A stretch of 64,000 nucleotides of DNA, from positions 1-64,000 of the forward strand of contig JADJYW010000004.1 in NCBI GenBank assembly GCA_016719605.1. Reading direction: 5' to 3'. The notes under the pieces were generated by a model. It was not told where the DNA came from. It made no database searches and worked only from the letters and a program-made list of their open reading frames with translations. This DNA comes from Lewinellaceae bacterium (GTDB lineage Bacteria > Bacteroidota > Bacteroidia > Chitinophagales > Saprospiraceae). The number at the start of each line of letters is the position of its first letter. Positions within the stretch are counted from its first letter, which is position 1. Positions 55,623 through 63,977 of this stretch are shown here, piece after piece. A program made the translations under genes and the position numbers.

Positions 55623-57411
55623 GAGAATTTTGTCGAGGGTTGCGGAAATTTCAAACACCGGCGGAGGCCGCACTATGGGAAGAAATCCGGGGCAAAAAAT
55701 TGGACGGCATCAAATTCAGGCGACAACATGCCATTGAGGACTATATCGCAGATTTTGTTTCGCTGGAATACCGACTCGTAGTCGAAGTGGACGGAAACAT
55801 CCACGATCACCAACCCGAATGGGATCAACTGCGGACGGAGTACCTGAAATTGTCCGGCTTCGAAGTCATCCGCTTCTCCAATACAGAAGTCCTCAACCAG
55901 ACCAGACAAACCCTCCAGACCCTCCGGGAAGCCCTGAAAAAACGTAAAATAGAAATAACAACCCTTTCTGAAAACACCAACGAAACCCGCCATGTAGCCC
56001 CCCTCCCTTTTGGGGGAGGGGCCGGGGCCGGGGTTGCCCACATCGCCACGTCCCCCCGCTTTTTCCTCCTTTGGGGGCCGCCCGGCACCGGCAAAACCAG
56101 TGTCATGCTGCGCGATCTCGTCGCCTGGATCTTGCGCGAAACAAACGACAACCTGGTTTTGCTGGCCTACACCAACCGGGCCGTGGACGAAATCTGCGAG
56201 GCGCTGGACAGTCTCGGCGGCGATATCCGGGAACAGTACCTGCGCCTTGGGTCGCGGCATTCCACGGCCGAGCGTTTTCGCGGGCAGTTGCTCAGTACCT
56301 GCATTGCCGACGTGCGTACCCGTGCCGAACTGCGGGCTGTACTCGAACCCCGACGGATTATTGCTAGTACGGTGGCTTCGTTTGCCCAAAACGATAAATT
56401 GCTGGAAATCAAAAAATTTCAACGACTCATCGTGGATGAGGCTTCCCAAATTTTGGAGCCACAACTGGTCGGCCTGCTCACGCGCTTCGAGCATTTTGTG
56501 CTGATCGGCGACCACCGGCAACTGCCCGCCGTCACGACCCAGGCTCCCGAACTGACCCGCGTGGAAGACCCCGATCTCCAGGCTATCGGCCTCACCGACC
56601 TGCGCGATTCTTATTTCGAGCGCCTGTACCGCCGCTGCATGGTATCGGGTTTGCACCAAAACTATGGCCAACTCTACCGCCAGGGCCGTATGCATGCCGA
56701 CATCATGGCTTTCCCTAATCGCCATTTTTACAATGGATTGTTGCAGACGCTGGCGGGTGACGCGTCGGATCCGGAGCATTACCAGCACCGGGCGCTAACC
56801 CCTCCCCCAGTCCCCTCCCCAAAGGAGAGGGGGGCTACATCCCGACCTAATGAAAAAACTCAAGTTGGTAAGGATATGAACGCTGAAAACCCAACTATAC
56901 CCACAATCAATCCCCCCTCCCCTTGGGGGGGGGGGTGGGGTCGCGTGTCCTTTTCCTTCCAGTCATCTCCCCGCTTGCTCTGCCCAATCAAAAAACTGCG
57001 CCCGAAGAGGCCGCGCAGATTGCCCGCCTGGTACAGCATTTCAAAAACCGGTATGCCGCACAGGGCAAACCGTGGCGACCCGAGCACAGCCTGGGCATCA
57101 TCACGCCCTGGCGTGCTCAAATCGCACAAATCAGGCAGGCAATTGCCGATGTGGGTCTCGATCCGGACGCAATCACGATAGATACCGTGGAGCGCTACCA
57201 GGGCGGCGCCCGCGACGTGATTTTGATTTCCTGCTGTGTGCACAGCGCCGGCCAGTTGGCCAAATTAGCCAATCTGTCGGCCGAAGGTGTGGATCGAAAA
57301 CTGAACGTGGCGCTCACCCGCGCACGCGAACAGGTGATCGTGCTGGGCAACCCCGAGGTGCTGCGTGAGGATGTGCGCTACCGGGATTTTATGGACCAAT
57401 ACTCCGCTTGA
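55610..57411 (+). CDS. DUF559 endonuclease domain fused in-frame to Dna2-like SF1 helicase half (one-base frameshift)
   Basis: From GTG 55610, about 600 residues after correction. Residues 5-115 are DUF559/COG2852 (Vsr-like PD-(D/E)XK): 'FQTPAEAALWEEIRGKKLDG', 'FRRQHAIEDYIADFVSLEYR', 'LVVEVDGNIHD'. The frame runs through the right inverted repeat into the SF1B helicase: Walker A GPPGTGKTS (Lys162), Walker B 'LIVDEASQILEPQL' (about 275), 'LIGDHRQLPAV', and, after the break, 'IDTVERYQGGARDVI' and 'LNVALTRAREQVIVLGN'. The break is in the G11 run at 56925-56935; one more G restores the frame. The helicase is also interrupted in-frame by the small element at 56795-56940, as a low-complexity linker. 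The GTG may be a coupled restart, or not a true start at all. Confidence 0.82.
55994..56036 (-). repeat. Right inverted repeat of the DUF559 element
   Basis: Reverse-complement partner of 55481-55523, starting GTAGCCCCCCTCCC and ending GCCGGGGTTG. Translated in-frame as 'VAPLPFGGGAGAGVAH' between DUF559 and the helicase. Confidence 0.85.
56795..56940. mobile_element. 146-bp non-autonomous copy of the DUF559-type inverted repeat pair
   Basis: Left arm CTAACCCCTCCCCCAGTCCC...GGGGGGCTAC (56795-56838) and inverted right arm TCCCCCCTCCCC...GGTGGGG (56911-56940) enclose about 72 bp without coding motifs. It lies inside the helicase ORF between 'DPEHYQHRA' and 'APEEAAQIARLVQ' and is translated as a Pro/Gly-rich linker. 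Confidence 0.75.
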
Positions 57412-57442
57412 GAAAAGCGCACGGTGCGTACAACATTTTACC

Positions 57443-57493
57443 AAAAAAAAATCCGTGTCCTCTCCTGCACAGGAAAGGACACGGATTTTTTTT
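57443..57493. terminator. Bidirectional Rho-independent terminator
   Basis: Perfect stem ATCCGTGTCC (57451-57460) / GGACACGGAT (57477-57486), flanked by A8 and T7, between the convergent helicase and peptide transporter genes. Confidence 0.9.
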
Positions 57494-57509
57494 CAAACAA
57501 CAGACCGCC

Positions 57510-59390
57510 CTAATCTGCCCCGTGCATCATACGCCGGAGCGGGAACGACAGCAGGAACAGAATCAGACCTGCCACACCCGCCATGACCACGAAGATCATG
57601 AAGAACTGGTACAGGTCTTTCACCGGGCCGAAGAAACTCGGGTATTCCAGCGGGAGGGATGCCCGTTCGGCAATGGAGACTTGCTCGGCAGTCGGCTGAA
57701 TTTGACCTTCGAGAATACCGCGATAGGTGTTTTCGTCAATGCCGTTGTCCAGCGCCATTTTGTATTCCCGACCCGCAGGCGGGTACAAGCCGCTGAGCTG
57801 GCCGGCCGCTTTGTTGGCCACAGCATTGGCCAAAAACCACACACCAAACAACAGCGACACGAAGCGCATGGGCGCCAATTTGGACACCAGCGACAACCCA
57901 ATTGGCGAGAGGCACAACTCGCCGATGGTATGGATTACATACAAACCCACGAGCCAAAGCATGCTCACCTTGGAACCAAGCCCCAAACCATGTACGCCGA
58001 GCGCGATGACGGCATAGCCAATAGCCAGAATGATGAGGCCCAGGGCCTGTTTGACCAACGAGTTGGGTTCCGACTTGCGTTTGGCCAGCGACACCCAGAT
58101 CGCAGCAGTAATGGGGGCCAGGATCACGATGGACACCGCATTGATAGACTGAAAATAACTGGCCGGGATCGTATCCATGGAAACAGATGCCTGACCGTTA
58201 ACCAAAAATGCAATATTTTGGTAAATCAAATATCCGGCAGGCAGGAGGATGAACGCATACAACAGGCCGGAAAGACCGTCAAGGCCCCGGGTGAAGTTGT
58301 TGCGAATGACGTTGAACGTCCAGTACAGCACACCCAGCAGCGCTACAGATCCCACATGCACCATCCACATCGGGATATTCAGGTCCAACTGTCGGTTGGT
58401 TTGCTCTTCGGCAAAAAAAGTGAGCGAGGCGCCTGCCTGCTCGAAAGCAGCCCAGAAAAAGACCACAAAAAAGGCCGAAACGTAGATCACAATGATGCGG
58501 TCGCGCTCGATTTTGGTCATGGACTTGTCTGTGATGACCATGGTCATCATGCCGATTGTGGTGCCGTAGATCACGGCGCCAATGAAGTCGAAGGCCAAAA
58601 ATTTCCAGAATACCAACACCAGTGCTACGGCCAGACCTACGCCCAGCATCAGCTGGCGACTGTCGAGACCGGCATTGTCGGCGCTGCTACCTTCGTTTGT
58701 TTGCACGGCTTTGTTTGGAATAGCCCCGATGGGGTTGCCTTCGGGATCTACGACGTAGCGGTTTTTTTCAAAATGAAACAGCAAGGTGCCGATGATCATA
58801 CCGATACCGGCGGCAAGGAAGCCCCACTTGAAATACTCGGGCAAGGCCGAACCGTCGGGCGCATAGCGCTCGCCGAGAAACCCGCACACTAACGGCGCGA
58901 TAAAAGCCCCAAGGTTGATTCCCATATAAAAAATGGTGTAGGCGGCATCGCGACGCTTGTCCTTCTCGGTGTACATCTGCCCGATCATGGACGAGATATT
59001 GGGCTTAAAAAAGCCGTTACCGACGATGAGGAATATGAGGCCCGACCAGAGCAGGGCGGTGGCCATACCCACGTTTTGATACATACTGGCGCTGCCGAAC
59101 ATAAGGAACTGCCCGAGTGCCATGAGCATACCGCCTGCTACGATGGACTTGCGGTTGCCCCAGTAGCGGTCGGCTACATAACCGCCGATAAGCGGAGTGA
59201 GATACACCAGGCCGGTGTAACTTCCATAGATTTCCGATGCCTTAGACCGGGAGAAGGCTAAGCCGTTGATCATGTAGAGCGCGAAAATGGCCCGCATGCC
59301 GTAGTAGCTGAAACGCTCCCACATCTCGGTGAAAAAGAGCAGGGTAAGGCCCCGCGGATGCCCGAATAACTCGTGTTTCTCTGCTGACAT
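57510..59390 (-). CDS. Proton-dependent oligopeptide transporter (POT/PTR2 family)
   Basis: 626-residue major-facilitator protein importing di- and tripeptides with protons. N-terminal 'FFTEMWERFSYYGMRAIFAL' contains the POT ExxERFxYYG motif; 'LTPLIGGYVADRYWGNRKSI' and 'FYMGINLGAFIAPLVCGFLG' are the second family motif region. 14 hydrophobic segments are expected; the insertion around 255-285 (between the two six-helix bundles) is polar. The ATG at 59390 starts the conserved 'EKHELFGHPRGL' tail. Peptide scavenging fits the neighbouring proline-iminopeptidase-like and protein-degrading life style only loosely. Confidence 0.94.
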   Translation of the reverse strand: MSAEKHELFGHPRGLTLLFFTEMWERFSYYGMRAIFALYMINGLAFSRSKASEIYGSYTGLVYLTPLIGGYVADRYWGNRKSIVAGGMLMALGQFLMFGSASMYQNVGMATALLWSGLIFLIVGNGFFKPNISSMIGQMYTEKDKRRDAAYTIFYMGINLGAFIAPLVCGFLGERYAPDGSALPEYFKWGFLAAGIGMIIGTLLFHFEKNRYVVDPEGNPIGAIPNKAVQTNEGSSADNAGLDSRQLMLGVGLAVALVLVFWKFLAFDFIGAVIYGTTIGMMTMVITDKSMTKIERDRIIVIYVSAFFVVFFWAAFEQAGASLTFFAEEQTNRQLDLNIPMWMVHVGSVALLGVLYWTFNVIRNNFTRGLDGLSGLLYAFILLPAGYLIYQNIAFLVNGQASVSMDTIPASYFQSINAVSIVILAPITAAIWVSLAKRKSEPNSLVKQALGLIILAIGYAVIALGVHGLGLGSKVSMLWLVGLYVIHTIGELCLSPIGLSLVSKLAPMRFVSLLFGVWFLANAVANKAAGQLSGLYPPAGREYKMALDNGIDENTYRGILEGQIQPTAEQVSIAERASLPLEYPSFFGPVKDLYQFFMIFVVMAGVAGLILFLLSFPLRRMMHGAD

Positions 59391-59695
59391 AGATGTGCTT
59401 TTACAATGAAAACTGGTTGGTGAATGGTTTTGATGTTCGCTATTGGTCGTGGCCTCGCGCAAACTTGCCGGCCGGCCATGGTATTCGCATGGCGACAGCC
59501 CTGCCAAAAGCCGGTGGCAAATGTGCGAATTTTTCCGGCAGTGCTATTTTTAGAGTGCGTCAAATGTCAAAACAAAGTATTGCACCATCCCGGGCAAGCC
59601 GTTTTTTCGGGTCACTCTCGTTTTCAGGCTGTGCAATGTACCAATTCCGGCGGGAGCCAATGTGCATAAAGATGGTTTCTACCTCGTTCGGGTAC

Positions 59696-59703
59696 TATCT
59701 TTG
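59696..59703 (+). promoter_or_regulatory. -7 promoter box TATCTTTG
   Basis: TAnnTTTG match 44 nt before the ATG at 59748. The rest of the 357-base divergent gap (59391-59747) has no recognised feature. Confidence 0.5.
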
Positions 59704-59747
59704 CAGTCTTTTTTTAAAAAATTTAATCTTCACAGCCTTTTTTCAAC

Positions 59748-60380
59748 ATGGCCCACCCAAAATCGGTCGCAACGACATGTTCTGCCATTGGTGTAATGTT
59801 GCTTGCCATGCTCGGCGTTGCCTGCGGCCCAAACGACGCCGAGCAAAATGCCCCGCCACCACCTGTAATGACCATTGACACCGTGACCGGCGCCCCGACC
59901 AAGATGCCAAACCCCTGGAAAAACGCCGGCTGCGACCTGGTCACCGATGCCGAAGTCGTCAACCTGTTTCAAGTGGATATCAAACGTGACGCATTCAACG
60001 CCCGCTCGCTGCCCGACCGCGGATTTTGCCTGCGCTACTGGATGAAACCCGACTGGAAAGAAATCGAAAGCGCCAACGAAAAACCGGGCGCCGTGTACCG
60101 CGAGTTCAAAAATACGCTCGTGACGCAAGTGCTGGACTACGGCCGGGAGTTTGTGGCGCGCCAGCAGTTTGACATGCTCCGAAATGACCAACGCGCCACA
60201 TACGAGCAAGATGTAACCGGCCTCGGCGACGATGCGCTCTGGAGTACCTCCACCACTTCCCTCATGGTAAAAAAAGGCCACCTGCTCGTCAAAATCACGC
60301 TGGATTACACCGAAAAACCACAAGAAAACCTCGCGCCGGCCAAAAAAGTGGCCGAACGCGCACTCTGGAAAATGCGATGA
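59748..60380 (+). CDS. Lipoprotein of unknown function
   Basis: 210 residues. Lipoprotein signal with lipobox LGVAC (Cys26), then a Pro-rich linker ('NAPPPPVMTIDTV') and a domain opening 'NAGCDLVTDAEVVNLFQV', a pattern reminiscent of DUF3558-like lipoproteins that begin with a Cys-Asp-Leu-(Leu/Val)-Thr motif. The rest alternates strands and helices ('GRGFCLRYW'-like, 'DVTGLGDDALWSTSTTSLMV', 'GHLLVKITLDYTEK'). No catalytic motif; a ligand-binding or scaffold role is only a guess. Confidence 0.75.
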   Translation: MAHPKSVATTCSAIGVMLLAMLGVACGPNDAEQNAPPPPVMTIDTVTGAPTKMPNPWKNAGCDLVTDAEVVNLFQVDIKRDAFNARSLPDRGFCLRYWMKPDWKEIESANEKPGAVYREFKNTLVTQVLDYGREFVARQQFDMLRNDQRATYEQDVTGLGDDALWSTSTTSLMVKKGHLLVKITLDYTEKPQENLAPAKKVAERALWKMR

Positions 60381-60382
60381 AA

Positions 60383-60425
60383 AGGGTTGGAAGGTTGGAG
60401 GGTTGCTGGTTGGAAGGTTAGAGGG
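60383..60425. repeat. GGTTGGAAGGTTGGAGGG repeat, left block
   Basis: Four units right after the lipoprotein gene; same family as 5814-5940. Confidence 0.8.
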
Positions 60426-60575
60426 GGCGAGAAGGGGGGGGGGCTAAGGGGTACCGTCGTTGGGGGGGGTGTGGCCGCGGGGGGGGGCCCCCGGGCCCGG
60501 GGCGCAGCGGGGGGAAAGTTGGGGGAAAAGCCCGGCGGGGGGCGGCCGCCCCCGACGGGGGGGGGGGGGGCGGGG
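60421..60575. other. G-rich low-complexity tract, possible sequencing artefact
   Basis: Long runs of G (up to 14) and C with few other bases, lying between two blocks of the GGTTGGAAGG repeat. It may be a badly resolved part of the repeat array or a copy of the G/C-rich palindrome. No gene. Confidence 0.6.
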
Positions 60576-60608
60576 AGGGTTGCTGGTTGGAAGGTTGCTG
60601 GTTGGATG
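60572..60608. repeat. GGTTGCTGGTTGGAAGG repeat, right block
   Basis: Continuation of the repeat family on the far side of the G-rich tract, just downstream of the carbonic-anhydrase-like gene (minus strand). Confidence 0.75.
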
Positions 60609-60639
60609 CCCGTTGTTCCGAGCCTTTTACAAACTTGCT

Positions 60640-61236
60640 TCAATTTGTCTTTCGGTTTTTCCAGATCGCGTATTCGGCTGCTTGCTCGGGCAAGTCGTCG
60701 GGCAAGTCGCGCAGCGGCTCGCAGGGGCGCAGACTGTCGTGGCATTGGCCGGGTAGCTGCTGGTACAGGCGTGTGCCCTCCGTTTTCCAGGCGAGCATGT
60801 CGTCGGATACTTCCCGAATGATTTTGCCGGGATTGCCCACGACGAGGCTTCTCCGGGGAATTTTTTCACCTGCTTTGATAAAGCACAAGGCTCCGACGAT
60901 GCACTCTTCACCGATTTCCACTTCGTCCAGCAGCACGGCGTTCATGCCGATGAGGCTGTTGCGCCCGATGGTGGCCCCGTGAATGATGGCTCCATGCCCA
61001 ATGTGAGCCGACTCGTGCAGATGCACCGTGATGCCCGGAAACATGTGGATCGTGCAGTTTTCCTGCACATTGCAGCCGTCGGCAATGACGATGCGGCCCC
61101 AGTCGCCGCGAATAGCCGCGCCCGGGCCGATGTACACATCGCGGCCGATGATGACGTTGCCGGTGACGGCCGCCTGCGGGTGAACGAAGGCGCTTTCGTG
61201 AATGACCGGGCGGTAGCCGTTGAATTCGTAAATCAT
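60640..61236 (-). CDS. PaaY/CaiE-like gamma-carbonic-anhydrase-fold hexapeptide protein
   Basis: 198 residues of left-handed beta-helix hexapeptide repeats ('ESAFVHPQAAVTGNVIIGRD', 'VYIGPGAAIRGDWGRIVIAD'). Zn-binding His residues appear in 'CTIHMFPG' and 'HIGHGAIIHG', the gamma-carbonic anhydrase pattern. The C-terminal tail 'TRLYQQLPGQCHDSLRPCEP' is specific for the PaaY/CaiE branch, reported as a thioesterase in phenylacetate catabolism or a carnitine-pathway protein; neither pathway is in the window. Upstream bases 61237-61470 hold no recognised element. Confidence 0.9.
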   Translation of the reverse strand: MIYEFNGYRPVIHESAFVHPQAAVTGNVIIGRDVYIGPGAAIRGDWGRIVIADGCNVQENCTIHMFPGITVHLHESAHIGHGAIIHGATIGRNSLIGMNAVLLDEVEIGEECIVGALCFIKAGEKIPRRSLVVGNPGKIIREVSDDMLAWKTEGTRLYQQLPGQCHDSLRPCEPLRDLPDDLPEQAAEYAIWKNRKTN

Positions 61237-61470
61237 TTTTTTCGGTTGAACAGTTTCCGGATAAGCGCGTGTTTAAATTTTAGTGCCGGCATCAGGTTTT
61301 GTCTGTGATTTGCAGGGGCGCATTCTTTCACAGAGGTGCGCGGAAAATCCCCGTAGGTTTGCCGTCCCCATCGGGGGAAATACAGCAATTTGAACAATTT
61401 TGTAAACAATCGAATCGTCGGGGGCGCCCTTGGGGGTGTAGCCCGCAGGCGATGCAAAAATAGGATAGAA

Positions 61471-63753
61471 ATGCGCGTACAAATCCTCTCACTGCTTCTG
61501 GGTCTGCTGTTGTCCCAACATATATCCGCGCAGGAGCAGATGTTCCAGCACCTGAGCTTTCCGGTTATCCAGAACGGCAAACTTCTGGAGTACCCTTTTG
61601 CCGGGGGCATGAATGCTCCACAATTCTCCGCTGCCGACCTGAACAACGACCAGATACCGGACCTCGTCGCGTTCGACCGGGCAGGCGATGTGTTCCTGAC
61701 CTTCCTCAACGAGGGTACACCCAACACCGCGAGCTACCGCTATGCCCCGGAGTACGCCTGCTATTTCCCCCCTTTGCAAGACTACGCCTTGCTCCGGGAT
61801 TTCAATCAGGACGGCGCCGCCGACATCTTCTGCGCTTCCCTGCCGGTGGGCAGCCAGGAAATGCAGGTGTTTCAGGGATATTATGAAAACAACATCCTGA
61901 AATTCAAACCTTTCCTGTTCAACTATCCCGGTTGTTCCTCGTGCGACAACCGCTTTGTGTACTACCCCTCGGTCATCCCGGGTTTTTGGAACAATCTGTT
62001 CATTGCCGACACCGATGTGCCGGGCGTAGTTGACGTGGACGGCGACGGCGACCTCGACATTCTGACGTTCGACGGCGCTGCGGGCGGCCACGTCTGGTTG
62101 GTGAAAAACACGTCGGTGGAAAAAGGTTTTGGTACCGACAGCCTGCATTTTGAGGTGGTGGACCGCTGCTGGGGGCGCTTCTACGAAACGGGGCTGAACT
62201 TCTGTGTGAACAACATCAGCCCGAGGCCGGATACCTGCGTGGACTTTTTTACCAGCCAGCAACCGGTGGTGGACCGCGGCGAACAAACCCGCCACCCCGG
62301 TTCCACGCTCATGCTCTACGATCAGGACGGCGACGGCGACCTGGAGCTCGTCACGGGGGATGTCTCGTTCACTTGCATGAATATGATGACCAACTACGGC
62401 ACCCCCTCCGATGCCTGGATGGCCGAGCAGGATGTCAATTTTCCGTCCTACAACACTCCGGTGGATCTGCCACAGTTCCCCGCCGCTTATTATCTGGACC
62501 TGAACAACGACGGCAAAGGCGACCTGGTGGTAGCGCCCAACAGCAAATTTGTTCAGGAAGACCGAAACGGGGTGTGGTTTTACCAAAATACCGCCACCAC
62601 GGGCCACTCCTTTGAACTCGATACCAAGCGGTTTCTCGTTGGAGACATGATAGACGTGGGCACCGCCGCACACCCGGCTCTTGTGGATGCAAATGCCGAT
62701 GGCCTGCTCGACCTCGTCGTCGGCAACTACGGTTATTTCACCCCCGGCAATGCACAAAACGCCAGCCTCTATCTCTACCTCAACACCGGTACGCCCACCG
62801 AACCGCGCTTCACCCTCACCGACAGCGACTGGCTCGGGCTGTCCGCTTTTGCACCCAACGACTTCGACTTCTACCCGGCGTTCGGCGACCTCGACAACGA
62901 CGGCGACCTTGACCTGCTCATTGGCAGCAACCTCGGCGCACTGTACTATTTCCGAAATACCGCGGACGCCGGAAATCCCATGCAGTTTCAGCAGGACTTC
63001 AATGTGATGTGGGCATTTATGGACGTCGGTTCCTACTCCACACCAGCCCTTGTGGACCTCGACAATGACGGCGCGATGGATATTGTGGTGGGTGAGCGCA
63101 ACGGCAACGTCAACTTTTTCAAAAACATGGGCGCTCCCGATAACCCGGTGTTCCTGCCCCAGCCCACGTTGTCCAAACTGGGCAGCATAGACACCCGCGT
63201 GTTTCCGTCGGATGTAGGTTTTAGTGCCCCGGCATTTATCGCACAACCCAACGGCGAGCGCCTGCTCATCGTCGGCACGCAGGAGGGCAACATCGAATCG
63301 TACACCAACCCGACCGCCTCCGAGATGCCTTTTTCGCTCGTTTCCAAAAAATGGGGCAACGTGGACGACGGCAACCGCAGCACCAATGCTTTTGGCGACC
63401 TCGATGGCGACGGCATCCTCGAAATGGTGACCGGCAACCTGCGCGGCGGCCTCACGCTGTACAAAACCATCCTGGTGGACTGCACGACCAGCACCAATGC
63501 TACGGCCTCGGCGGCGCTGCACGACATACGCCTCTCCCCCAACCCCGCCCGTCACTGGACCCGCATCGAGTGGCCCTCCGACCAGGCGGTGCAATGGCAG
63601 GTATTCGACCTTTTGGGCCGCACGGTTGCCCGGGGCGAAGCGCCCGGTGGCGCGTTTAGCATCCAGGTCGGCGCGTGGTCGCCCGGACTCTATTTTCTGG
63701 AACTATACAGCGACGGCCGACTTGCCGGGCGTGCAACGCTGAGCAAACTGTAG
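61471..63753 (+). CDS. Secreted FG-GAP/VCBS repeat protein with T9SS type A sorting domain
   Basis: 760 residues. Signal peptide 'RVQILSLLLGLLLSQHISAQ', then nine Asp-rich FG-GAP/VCBS repeats forming a beta-propeller, e.g. 'DLNNDQIPDLVAFD', 'DVDGDGDLDILTFD', 'DLDNDGDLDLLIGS' and 'DLDGDGILEMVTGN', whose Asp loops bind Ca2+. The C-terminal 75 residues ('LSPNPARHWTRIEW', 'FDLLGRTVARGEAPGG', 'WSPGLYFLELYS') are a type A sorting domain, so the protein should be exported by the type IX system and processed by PorU. Probably a surface adhesin or carbohydrate-binding protein; the ligand is unknown. An ATG 81 bases upstream is in frame but precedes no signal peptide. Confidence 0.92.
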   Translation: MRVQILSLLLGLLLSQHISAQEQMFQHLSFPVIQNGKLLEYPFAGGMNAPQFSAADLNNDQIPDLVAFDRAGDVFLTFLNEGTPNTASYRYAPEYACYFPPLQDYALLRDFNQDGAADIFCASLPVGSQEMQVFQGYYENNILKFKPFLFNYPGCSSCDNRFVYYPSVIPGFWNNLFIADTDVPGVVDVDGDGDLDILTFDGAAGGHVWLVKNTSVEKGFGTDSLHFEVVDRCWGRFYETGLNFCVNNISPRPDTCVDFFTSQQPVVDRGEQTRHPGSTLMLYDQDGDGDLELVTGDVSFTCMNMMTNYGTPSDAWMAEQDVNFPSYNTPVDLPQFPAAYYLDLNNDGKGDLVVAPNSKFVQEDRNGVWFYQNTATTGHSFELDTKRFLVGDMIDVGTAAHPALVDANADGLLDLVVGNYGYFTPGNAQNASLYLYLNTGTPTEPRFTLTDSDWLGLSAFAPNDFDFYPAFGDLDNDGDLDLLIGSNLGALYYFRNTADAGNPMQFQQDFNVMWAFMDVGSYSTPALVDLDNDGAMDIVVGERNGNVNFFKNMGAPDNPVFLPQPTLSKLGSIDTRVFPSDVGFSAPAFIAQPNGERLLIVGTQEGNIESYTNPTASEMPFSLVSKKWGNVDDGNRSTNAFGDLDGDGILEMVTGNLRGGLTLYKTILVDCTTSTNATASAALHDIRLSPNPARHWTRIEWPSDQAVQWQVFDLLGRTVARGEAPGGAFSIQVGAWSPGLYFLELYSDGRLAGRATLSKL

Positions 63754-63774
63754 CCTTTACTGGAGCGTATTTAA

Positions 63775-63966
63775 AAAAAAGAGGCTGTCTCACAAGTCCG
63801 CACCGTATTGCGCCGTTGACAGGCGAATTCATTTTTTGACAGGATAAAAAGGATTTACAGGATTTTCGGCGACGGAGTCGCCTCATTTATCCTGTAAATC
63901 TTGTAAATCCTGTCTGAAAAAATCAATTCCCGTCAAAGTCATACTTTTGATACAGCCTCCCTTTTT
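63775..63966. mobile_element. ~190-bp MITE-like long palindrome with GAGGCTGT ends
   Basis: Ends AAAAAGAGGCTGTCTCA (left) and the reverse complement of TGATACAGCCTCCCTTTTT (right). The inverted match continues inward through GAATTCATTTTTT/AAAAAATCAATTC and the ACAGGATTTACA units to a perfect GGCGAC-GGA-GTCGCC stem at 63868-63882. No ORF. A TACTTTTG box at 63942-63949 points outward on the plus strand. Confidence 0.75.
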
Positions 63967-63977
63967 ATACAACAAAC

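Larger units (their letters stand above)
55481..56036 (+). mobile_element. 556-bp inverted-repeat element carrying a DUF559 nuclease
   Basis: The left end (55481-55523) and right end (55994-56036) are inverted repeats matching at 36 of 43 bases; each is itself nearly palindromic around CCCTCCCCCAAAGGGGAGGG. Between them lies a single DUF559 coding sequence. The flanking protein sequences ('VREWVMTIGLPRV' before, 'TSPRFFLLWGPPGTGKTS' after) belong together as one Dna2-like protein, so this is an insertion into that gene. No direct target duplication is evident. Confidence 0.8.

Noticed and set aside
57408..58892. 494-codon plus-strand frame antisense to the peptide transporter
   Set aside because: His/Gln-rich mirror of transmembrane codons; starts within the terminator region.
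61489..63594. 701-codon frame antisense to the FG-GAP protein
   Set aside because: Its Val/Gly/Glu-rich repeats mirror the Asp-rich FG-GAP repeats on the other strand.
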